The notes under the pieces are model-generated. The model saw only the letters and a list, made by a program, of their open reading frames with translations, searched no databases and was not told the origin of the DNA. The position numbers and the translations under genes were made by a program. A stretch of 64,000 nucleotides of DNA from Poa pratensis (lineage: Eukaryota > Streptophyta > Magnoliopsida > Poales > Poaceae), in contig CAMZMU010000040.1 of NCBI GenBank assembly GCA_947311845.1, positions 59,048,474 through 59,112,473 of the forward strand, in the 5' to 3' direction. This document shows positions 54,843 through 64,000 of the stretch, in pieces; the stretch's first letter is position 1, and each line of letters begins with the position of its first letter.

Positions 54843-56283
54843 TTTTGCTCACAGCAAAAGAGATGTCAGGTCTTGTCGCGCTGGCAAGATACATGAGTGA
54901 ACCGATCACTTGAGAGTATCTTAATTGATATCTCGTTTCCTTCTTGTTCTTTCTGAGTGTCACACTGGGATCATAGGGTATTGGAGAAGTCTTGTTGTCT
55001 ATATAACCAAAGCGGCTCAAGACTTTCTTAACATAGTGTGATTGCGTTAACGTAATCCCACTCTCATCCCTAATCAACTTAATGTTCAGCATCACATCAG
55101 CTTGTCCCAGATCTTTCATATCAAAGCTCTTTGACAGAAAAGACATGACCTCATTTATCACTATCATGCTTGTACCGAAAATCAGTATGTCATCAACACA
55201 CAAGCATAATATAACACTATCGCCCCCACCATCGCGATAATATACACACCTATCAGCCTCTTTAATGGCAAAGCGTACAGAAGTTAAAGTTCTGTCAAAC
55301 TTCTCATGACATTGCTTAGGTGCTTGTTTCAGCCCATATAAAGATTTTAACAATTTGCACACATTTCTCTCTTCACTTTTTACAAACCCATCAGACTGAT
55401 CCAAATAAATTTCCTCTTCCAACTCTCCATTAAGGAAAGCTGTCTTTACGTCCATTTGATGAACGAAAAGATTATAGGAGGCAGTCAGGGAAAGTAGTAC
55501 ACGAATGGTGGTAAGTTGAGCAACAGGTGAATAAGTGTCAAAATAATCTTCGCCTTCGCGCTGGGTGTAGCCCTTGGCTACAAGCCATGCCTTGTACTTC
55601 TCAATAGTACCATCAGGGCTTAGCTTCTTCTTGAACACCCACTTACAACCAACATGTTTGCAACCGTAGGGCCGTTCAGATAACTCCCAAGTTCCATTAG
55701 AAAGAATCGATTCCATCTCATTATTGACAGCTTCTTTCCAGTCATCAGCATCAGGAGATGCAAATGCCTCTGCAATGGATGTTGGAGTATTGTCCACAAG
55801 GTACACAATGAAATCATCACCAATGGATGTTGGAGCTGATTCATTGTCATCCTTCTCAAGGACTTCCTCAACATGTGGTTGTTCATAATGATCAACATAT
55901 GTACTAGATTCAGCATATATCTCAGAAGAAATTCTAGCAGTGTTATGCATATCCTTCATAGGAAACATGTTCTCAAAAAATGTTGCATCACGAGATTCCA
56001 AAATAGTATCAACATGCATATCAGGCATCTCAGATTTAACTACTAAAAATCTATAGCAAATGCTCCGCTGAGCATAACCTAGAAAGACACAATCCACTGT
56101 CTTCGGTCCAAGTTTACGTTTCTTAGGAATTGGAACATTGACTTTCGCCAAACAACCCCAAGTGCGAAAATAAGAAAGTGATGGTTTTCTCCTAGACCAC
56201 TCCTCGTAAGGTGTCTTCTCTTTATCCTTGTTAGGAACTCTATTCAGGACATGACACGAAGTCAACAAAGCCTCCCCCACCAT
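54823..56283 (-). pseudogene. Copia integrase C-terminal part and reverse transcriptase
   Basis: Long frame with the integrase C-terminal block (HVLNRVPNKDKEKTPYEEW, FRTWGCLAKVNVP, CVFLGYA) and the Copia RT: CKWVFKKKLSPDGTIEKYKA, LVAKGYTQREGEDYFDTYSP, MDVKTAFLNGELEEEIYL, YGLKQAPKQ, and the active-site variant CVDDILIFG. It ends in the connection region, SKIEQAHV, by a frameshift. Confidence 0.88.
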
Positions 56284-56521
56284 GCCTTAGATAAACCAGC
56301 AGTGTCCAACATGGCGTTCACCAAGTCGGTCAGCGTGCGGTTTTTCCTCTCGGCAACCCCGTTTGATTGGGGAGAATAGGGAGACGTCCTCTCATGAATA
56401 ATGCCGTGTTCCTCACAAATACGTCAAATACGTTGGAGAAATACTCGCCACCACGATCTGACCTAAGATGTTTGATCTTTCTCTCTAATTGATTTTCTAC
56501 TTCAGCTTTATAGATTTTAAA

Positions 56522-58129
56522 TTAGTCTATAGCTTCATCTTTAGAGTGCAACAAATATACATAACAGAACCTAGTAGCATCATCAATTAAAGTCATGAAA
56601 TATCTCTTATCACCTTTTGTCAACACGCCATTCATCTCACATAGATCCGAATGTACGAGTTCTAGAGGTGCCAAGTTTCTCTCCTCGGCTGCCTTGTGAA
56701 GCATTCGAGGTTGCTTAGATTGCACACAGCTATGGCACCTAGAACCTTTGACGATGGTGAAAGTAGGAATTAAACTCAAGCTGGAGAGTCTACTCATTAA
56801 ACCAAAATTAACATGACATAAACGAGAGTGCCACACATTGGCATCTGAATCCATACTGCCACAAATATGGTTCACAGACTTATTACAGAAATCCGATAAT
56901 GAAAAGCGGAACAAGCCTCCGCACTCATACCCTTTACCAATAAATTGTCCAAACTTTGACACAACTAGTTTATTGCTCTCCAAGACTAATTTAAACCCAT
57001 CTCTGCATAGAAGGGAGCCGCTAACGAGATTCTTGTTCATAGTAGGGACATGCTGCACGTTCCTCAGCTGCACGATCTTCCCCGAAGTAAAGTTCAGATC
57101 TACCGTGCCAACACCACGAACAGAAGCATGTGATCCATTCCCCATTAAGACGCTTGAATCTGCGACCTGATAAGAAGTGAACATAGAGATGTCAGCACAC
57201 ACATGAACATTAGCACCCGTATCAATCCACCAACATGGATATTGAAATACTGAAAGTATAATCGGTAAATTACCGTACCCATCAGCATTGCTAGCGGTCA
57301 CGACGTTGACACTCCTTGGCGTCTTCCCTTTCTTGTCTGCACGATTTGGGCATTCCACAGAGAAGTGTCCGGGCTCTCCACAAGTGTAGCACTTTAGCTC
57401 AGATTTGTTCAGCATCTTCTTCTTCTTCTTGAAAGAAGTAGTCTTGTTAGGCATAGTGAACCCAGGCTTGCTCTTGGCCTTGCTCTTGCTGTGGTGATGG
57501 TTTTTCTGCACCATGTTGGCGCTAGACTGACCTTCACCACCTCTCTCAGAAGTGTCCTTAGCCCGAGGCTTCTCCTCAACATCAAGAGACGCTATCAGGT
57601 TTTCAACCGATATCTCCTGTCTCTTGTGTTTGAGAGCTGTGGCGAAGTTCCTCCATGAAGAAGGTTGCTTTGCAATAATGCATCCAGCCACAAACTTGTC
57701 AGGTAAGGGACACTTGAGGAGCTCAAGCTCTCTCGCAGTGCACTGTATCTCATGAGCTTGTTCGATCACGCTACGGTTATTCACCATTTTGTAGTCGTGA
57801 AAGCTCTCCATGATATACAGTTCACTGCCTGCATCGGTCGCACCGAATTTAGCATTCAGTGCATCCCAGAGCGCTTTGCCGTCTTCTATGTGCATGTACA
57901 CATCACACAGACGAGCATCAAGAACACTCATAATGCATCCTCGGAAGATAGTAGTGTCTTTCTTAAACTTGTTCTGAGCTTCCTCAGATATAGTTCCTTC
58001 AGGAAGACCACTACTAACTTCCCACACATTCATGGCCGACATCCAGAGTTGGCACTTCAGCTGCCATCTCTTAAAGCCCAGTCCACCGGTGAACTTTTCC
58101 GGTTTCATTGCATCGGCATAACCAGCCAT
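56522..58129 (-). pseudogene. Copia gag, protease and integrase N-terminal part
   Basis: I start it at the ATG of MAGYADAMKPEKFTGG (58129), because the open frame upstream runs into the LTR. It holds the Copia gag domain, a zinc knuckle CYTCGEPGHFSVEC, the protease active site WWIDTGANVHVC, the pre-integrase zinc region (HSRLCHVNFG, CHSCVQSKQPR) and the first integrase aspartates (HSDLCEMNG, LIDDATRFCYVY). A stop at 56522 cuts integrase. About 240 bp of broken integrase core follows. Confidence 0.85.
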
Positions 58130-58168
58130 ATTTAAATCACGAAATTGCCTACAATTAGGTTTTTGGAT

Positions 58169-59160
58169 TGTTGGAAAATTAGGCAATAATTCCATGATTA
58201 ATTCCAGAATATTAAACATGACAAACGCAGGTACTAACATGTTAAATACGAACATACTAGATGTACCAAGCAACATGAACAGCAGCAGCATACACGCCAA
58301 CATATGCATAGTAAAACTGTCCGGAATACGCCGCACGTACCGAACGGTTGTAGAGGAAGCAGCAGTCGATGCAGACAGGTTCACCGCAGCAAGGCCAGCG
58401 GTGATGTTGTTGATGATGACGTCGGTGAAGACGGGTCGAAGTAGACGACGCTTGAGGCGGCGGTAGGCAGCACCGCCGGACTTGTTCGGAAGACGACCCG
58501 TGGTGGAAGCGGCGAGCAGTCGCGCGAGGCGGTTCCCAAAAACCTAATTCGCCCTCTCCCGTACATGATCACAAAGGCGACTGGTTCCGGAGACCTGCTC
58601 TCCCAAACGCCGGTGCACGTCGGCTCTCGGGATGAAGTAGACTACGGTGGCGACGCAAGGCACGAGATGGCAAAACCTAGATTGGTTCGGTGTGTGACGG
58701 CGCACGGTAGTGCATAGCAATATATAGTGCGGTTCGGAAAACCCTAACGGGTACAACGTGGGCCGACACGTGGCACACGTTCGAGTCGGTTACAGCAGCC
58801 CACGATCCGGTAGCGATCCGAATTGACTAAGCTGTACACGTACGCTAACACGACTCGTTTTACTGAATAGCAAAAATATAGGCATCGGCTCATTCCCGCA
58901 ACCCGCGGCGTGTCGTGATGGACGGACGGCGGCGGAGGAGGAGGAGGAGTGCGCACTAGAGAGCCTTCTGTTCTCAACTAGCACACCAAGTAGCACAACA
59001 CTCCACTATATAAGGTGGTGCAACTCTCCTCCAACTAGCAACGTGGGACTAAACTTTAGCACCACATTGCACCTCCAAAATTCTGCCATGCACATGGGCC
59101 CAATTTGAGATTTCAGATTTGCTTATTTGGGTTGCCCCATATTGGGCCCAAATTCTAACA
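58169..59160 (-). repeat. 5' LTR of the Copia element
   Basis: 992 bp, starting TGTTGGAAAATTAGGC and ending CAAATTCTAACA as written on the plus strand. Confidence 0.9.
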
Positions 59161-59487
59161 TGTGCTTCCTACTTGCTTGCATTCTATAACATGTTAGATA
59201 TATAGAGGCAAAATTTGTGGATATTCACAATATTGAAGGTCGGTGGAATATTTATTATTAATATTCATGCGATTACTACAGATCAACCAACTCCACGAAC
59301 TGTACCCTATCTTGTGCTCTCTTATTATGTTTGCCAACTTTTCTCCTCTGATAAGTGATTCCTCCCCCACCCACCCTCCACCTTCTAGCCATAATCGCCG
59401 GCGATCTCCTTCTCCGGTGACCCTCTCCAATTCTAAACCAATCATCTTCTCCCCCTCGTCGTCCTACACACGCACATCCCAATCTCC

Positions 59488-61328
59488 ATGGCGGTTCGTG
59501 CAACGGTTCCTCTTGGGTTGGATTTCTCTTCAGGTGAGAGTTTTGCCAAGGAGGTCTGGCGAACATGCCGACGCAAGGTACACCCAACTCCGGGATCTGG
59601 TAGCTTTGTTATGGTGGCTTCTTTTGGTCGTGCGTCTTTCAAGTTAGATGCAGTTTCTGTGAGCTATGCTTTGGAGTCCGCCTTGGGTGGTTCTGCTGGA
59701 GATCTTAGGGTTTCTCTTCTCCGGGATCGAGTGTTCTCGTTTGAAGTCTCCTGCAAATCTGTGGGTTTTCTGATCAGCTCGCTGAGATCCTATACTTCTA
59801 AGCATTTCAAGTGTTTCTTTCATCTATGGGGTTTTGGCGGCCCGAATTGGCTTAGAGAGTATAATTATTGGCAAAGAGAATGTGCCGGTGAATGGATCTT
59901 AGCACAACGTACTCGTCTCCGTCGTCCGCGGCGGCGGCAGGTCCGTCGCACGCTGGCGGCAGCCACACCGCCGAGACGAGATCCCGATCCGTTAGTTTCG
60001 TCCACTCCTGAATCTCCGGTCATTCAGCAGTTAATTCGTTTTGGATCTTTTGATCCGTTTTCGGTGCAAGTTACATCCGCAATTCACGTGCATGTACCAT
60101 GCCCAGAGGCGCCACTGCCAAATCCAAATTCTACTCTGTATGGGCTGACTGCTGAGCCCGATAGTGAGCAATCAAACGCAGATGCCTCTGCTAGGGAGAG
60201 AACCCCTGATCCGGCCTTTGATCACATGGTCCAGGAAATGGCATGGGCCGTTTGGAAGTGTCAGCATTGCCTTAGTATGGACCATGATACTGCTAGCTGT
60301 GCTAATCAGATTCGTTGCCGTCATTGTTTTTTCTATGGCCATATCCGCAAAGATTGCTTGAAACGGAAACGTGCAAAACCACAGATTTGGGTACCAAAAC
60401 AAACAAGGACTATCCAAAACAGTTTACAGCAGCATCTACCGTCACATCAGCAGCCTCGAGAGCAGCAGCAGCAACAGGGGGCACAGCCGCCACAACAGCA
60501 GATGCAAACACTGGTAATTTCAGATGTTTTGAACTCTGCAGCCTCTTCAGTTTCAGTCCAGGAGATACAGATTTCGCGGGACGCTGAAACGATAGCTCCA
60601 GCAGTTGTCGTAATGCAGGATGTTGCAGTTCAGGTGCATATGGCTGAGATAGAGAATGCGGTTGATCCAGTACTGCCACAGGTTACTGCAGAACAACAAG
60701 TTGGGGCACTAGCTGATACAGTTGCTTTGCTAGAGACATAGGAGGTCCTGGTGCCAGTTGAGCCGGAACCTGAGCTTCCAATGGTGCAGCCCGTTTTGGA
60801 GAATGCAGGCAAGAGATCTTGGACCGAGGCTTTTGTAGAACCGACAGCTTCCTTTGCTCCAGCAAACAATGCAGTTCGGACAGTTAGCTCTTCACTGATT
60901 GTGGTGCCCCACACTTCCCAGCCTCAGCCTGAGCCAGTCGTACAAGAAGAACCAGTTCCTTTTGTGTTTGAAGCACCGCTGCTCGTGTCACCCGAAGCAG
61001 AGCCAAGAAGGCAGAAACTCCAAAGGTGGATACCGAGGTCAAAAGATGCACTAGAAGCTCTGTGAAGAACAATGGTTTCAGGGCTCCGTCCATGCAGGAA
61101 CAGCCAGCTCGCAAGCGTGCCAGAAAGCCCACAGCGGTTTCTCATGCCAGAGGAAGGAAGCAATCACAAGCACATACAGAGCAGGAGCAGCAGCAGATGA
61201 CGCCGCCTATCCCTATCCCTGTGATGCAGCAGATTGGCGCAATGTTGGACATTGCACCTGAAGCACTGACAGCCCAGCAGCTTATGGCTGTTGGAAATGA
61301 GGAGAATACCCATGGTTCCAATGAATAG
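59488..61328 (+). pseudogene. LINE ORF1
   Basis: ATG at 59488. Residues ~1-140 form the conserved plant LINE ORF1 N-terminal domain (FHLWGFGGPNWLREYNYW). Near residue 257 come two zinc knuckles, CQHCLSMDHDTASC and CRHCFFYGHIRKDC, then a Gln-rich tail. One in-frame stop (TAG at 60739-60741) interrupts the frame, which stays open beyond it to 61065. A frame change near 61030 then leads to the basic C-terminus ending at 61328. The protein would bind element RNA. Confidence 0.82.
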
Positions 61329-61339
61329 AGACATCCTAT

Positions 61340-64000
61340 ACAGAATTTGGAAAATAATGGGTTGGAACATAAGGGGTCTGAATGCTGAATCGAAGCAATT
61401 AGCTGTAAAAGAAAAATTAGATGAGTGTGGTTGTGCTGTAGCATGCTTCCAGGAAACAAAAAAGAGTCTTTTGATCTGAAGTTTATAAAGAAAATGTGCC
61501 CACGCAGGTTTGACAACTTTGCCTATTCTCCATCTGTTGGTGCCTCCGGAGGAATTTTGGTTGTGTGGAATTCATCTATTTTTCAAGGTACATTGGTAGA
61601 AGTAAAGCGATTTGGGATCGTCATTTCATATAAGTCGGCACACACAGATTTAACTTGGACTTTGGTAGTAGTATATGGTCCTTGTGCTGGCAGGGAAAGA
61701 GATGAGTTTGTTCAATGGTTATACGATATTCAAATCCCAGATGATGAGTTGTGGCTATTTATGGGTGATTTTAATTTCATTAGATCACAAGAGAACAGGA
61801 ACAGGCCTGGAGGGGACGTCAATGATATGTTCTTGTTTAATGAGATCATTAGCCACCTGGGTATTCTGGAACTTCCAATTAAAGGAAGGTCATATACATG
61901 GTCTAATATGCAAGATACTCCTCTATTGCAGCAATTGGATTGGGTCTTCACCACACCTTCCTGGACCACAAGCTTCCAAATACTTTAGTATATCCACTTG
62001 CTAAACCCACCTCTGATCATACTCCCTATGTGGTTAATATTGATACTTTCATACCTAAAGCAAAAGTGTTTCGGTTTGAAAATTACTGGCAGACCAACCA
62101 GGTTTTCTGGAATGCGTAAAGCAGTCCTGGGAGAAGGACATCAGGGGTAATTCGGCAGCTGCTATTTTATCTGGCAAGCTCAAAAGGATGAGGTATGATC
62201 TCAAGAAATGGCACACTAGTATTTCCAGGCTCAAGGGGCTTATTACAAACTGCAATATGGTAATACTTTTCCTGGATAATCTTGAAAACCAAAGGCCCCT
62301 TTTCAGAGCTGAAATGAACTTCCGGAAAATTGTTAAGCTGCAATATGAAAAGCTACTGATGGCGCAATGCAAGTACTGGAAGAAACGATGCACAATGAGA
62401 TGGATGAAGTTGGGAGAGGAGAATACCAAGTTCTTTCATGCTATGGCCACGGATAGATACAGAAGAAACACAATTGCTCAGCTACAAACAGATGATGGTA
62501 GGATTGTTACGAATCATGATGAGATGGCTGCTGTAGCCTGGAATTGCTACAGGGCTAGGATGGGGACTGCCAATGGGATTCACATGAATTTCGATTTATC
62601 ACAGCTTTTACAGCCAGTGGATAATCTAGATTCCCTAACTGCCCCCTTCACTAATGAGGAAATGGATAAAATTATTGCAAAAATGCCTCCTGATAAGGCA
62701 CCAGGCCTGATGGTTTTAATGGGCTATTCCTCAAAAAAGCTTGGCATATCATCAAGCATGATTTCTATATCTTGCAAAACAGTTCCAGGATGGTGGATTG
62801 GACTGAAGTGCATCAATACATCTCTAATAACTCTTGTTCCCAAGAAGCAATCGCCTGAGCACATGAATGATTATAGGCCTATCTCTCTTACAAACTGTTG
62901 TTTGAAATTCCTTACTAAGTTGGCTGCCGACAGGTTACAGGAGGTTATTTTGAGATGCATACATAAAAATCAGTATGGTTTTATTAAGGGGAGAACCATA
63001 CATGATTGTGTTGCTTGGACTTTTGAGTATATACATCAATGTAAAACTGCCGGGAGGAAAGTGGTAATTCTTAAACTGGATTTTGAGAAAGCATTCGATA
63101 CCTTAGAGCATGATGCTCTGTTTCAAATCTTGAGACACAAGGGCTTCAGTGAGAAGTGGATAGAAATGGTCAAGAATATTTTGGCTTCTGGATCTTCTTC
63201 AGTGTTACTAAACGGCGTGCCGGGGAAGCAATTTTTCTGCAAACGTGGAGTGAGACAGGGAGACCCCCTGTCTCCATTGTTATTTGTCCATGGAGGAGAT
63301 CTCTTACAGTCAGCTGTTAATGACTTATTGGCCAGGGGTGAAATTTCCCTGCCCATAGAAACAGGGGATCCTGATTTCCCAATTGTACAGTACGCCGATG
63401 ATACGCTGCTCATTGTCCCGGCAGAGGCTGATCAGTTAGACAGATTGAAAATACTGCTACAAAAATTTGGTGAGTCCACAGGACTAAGGTAAAACTATCA
63501 CAAATCATGTATGTTACCTATCAACCTAAATGAGACAGAACTGGCAGCTCTTGCCGAAGGTTTTGGTTGCACGGTGGGCACATATCCATTTCCATATTTG
63601 GGCCTCCCTCTAGGCACAACTAAACCCCGTATTCAAGATCTCACCCCTTTGGTAGACAGATTAGAAAGAAGACTGAATGCCACATCAATTTTCCTGCTTA
63701 CGGTGGTCGCTTGCAGCTTATACAGTCGTGTCTCTCCTCAATGCCTATATTCTTCTTGTGTTCTTTGGACCTGCCACCAGGAATCATTCAGGCCATTGAG
63801 AGGATCTTGAGGCATTGTTTGTGGCGTGGAAATAACCCAGAATCAACAAAGCAGTCGTTGGCAAGATGGGAGATGGTGTGCCGGCCGAAGATGAGTGGTG
63901 GCTTGGGCATTCTGGATTTAAAAACGCAGAATAAAGCTCTGTTGTTAAAGCATTTACATAAGTTCTATAACAAGGCAGATGTTCCTTGGGTGAAACTCGT
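61340..64000 (+). pseudogene. LINE ORF2: endonuclease and reverse transcriptase
   Basis: The endonuclease begins near 61357 with GWNIRGLN and CFQETKK. A frameshift in an A-run near 61460 leads to GGILVVWNSSIF, TLVVVYGPC, WLFMGDFNFIRS and LQQLDWVFT. After breaks at 61986 and 62118 the RT frame (62188-63492) holds KCINTSLITLVPKK, NDYRPISLTNCCLKFLTK, KNQYGFIKGRTIHDC, LDFEKAFDTLEHD, GVRQGDPLSPLLF and YADD (63391-63402). A stop at 63490-63492 follows, and YLGLPLGTTKPR continues in the frame 63511-63810. The zinc-binding domain would lie beyond the window. Confidence 0.85.

Larger units (their letters stand above)
52660..59160 (-). mobile_element. Ty1/Copia retrotransposon
   Basis: 6,501 bp bounded by LTRs and by TGTGC at 52655-52659 and 59161-59165. 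Coding is on the minus strand in Copia order: gag, protease, integrase, RT, RNase H. It has stops and frameshifts in integrase and RNase H. The LTRs differ at about 4% of positions by eye, so it is older than the Gypsy element at 19416. The canonical primer site TGGTATCAGAGC is not present next to the 5' LTR. Confidence 0.92.
51460..59366 (+). repeat. Unit U4 of the gene array, split by a Copia element
   Basis: 51460-52659 and 59161-59366. It includes a decayed gene copy and the same 3' blocks as U1-U3. After the Copia right flank the sequence resumes with TGTGCTTCCTACTTGCTTGC and CTGTACCCTATCTTGTGCTC, matching U2. Confidence 0.75.
59367..64000 (+). mobile_element. L1-type LINE, 5' complete, cut by the window edge
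   Basis: LINE sequence starts just after the U4 block, with about 120 bp of CT-rich leader before ORF1. It carries ORF1 and ORF2 (endonuclease, RT). The 3' end lies beyond 64000. Several frame breaks are present. Confidence 0.85.

Noticed and set aside
58130..58384. Extension of Copia gag into the 5' LTR
   Set aside because: The upstream codons belong to the LTR and are duplicated in the other LTR; the gag-like start is at 58129.

Overview
The window looks like intergenic-rich chromosomal DNA of a Triticeae grass (wheat, Aegilops, barley or rye type). The evidence is Stowaway MITEs with CTCCCTCCGT ends, PIF/Harbinger elements with GGGCATCTCCAGCCG-type ends, nested LTR retrotransposons, L1-type LINEs, Helitrons, and very GC-rich intronless genes set in AT-rich spacer. 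Only two host genes look real: an EXORDIUM-like (PHI-1 family) secreted-protein gene at 3038-4069 (minus) and a 92-residue small-protein gene at 44739-45017 (plus). I see no rRNA, tRNA or CRISPR array.

Layout. 1-2460: tandem repeat, a truncated Stowaway and two Harbinger-type elements. 2470-4280: the EXORDIUM-like gene; an apparently intact Harbinger with an uninterrupted DDE transposase (4284-6353) sits about 150 bp upstream of its TATA box. 6541-9500: degraded Harbinger, LTR-like and MITE sequence. 10178-14840: two copies of an unidentified ~620-680 bp segment, each interrupted at a different place by a different TIR element, so each copy shows the other's empty site. 15181-36149: a nest. 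A 5'-truncated LINE is split by a second LINE that shows only an ORF1 (16258-34270, 16-bp target duplication). That LINE is split by a 14.4 kb Ty3/Gypsy element of Tat type (19416-33773, 5-bp target duplication). A 666-bp A-tailed retroposon interrupts the outer LINE again at 35291-35956.

The Gypsy element lies on the minus strand, with gag, protease, RT, RNase H, a second RNase H and integrase all damaged by small lesions. Between integrase and 3' LTR it carries a plus-strand (antisense) gene with its own TATA box and several GT-AG introns. Copies of a motif resembling its polypurine tract are scattered through the same part of the element.

36706-43672: a 550-bp segment is duplicated. One copy holds a 4.5 kb Helitron and the other preserves the empty A|T site. 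44200-59366: the small-protein gene and decayed copies of its unit, interrupted by an 800-bp A-tailed retroposon, MITEs, a 1.7 kb Helitron and a 6.5 kb Ty1/Copia element. 59367-64000: another L1-type LINE with ORF1, endonuclease and RT, cut by the window edge.

Most of the DNA is selfish and the elements do not form a common pathway. The value of the window lies in its precise insertion boundaries, which give a relative insertion order, and in the antisense gene of the Tat element.
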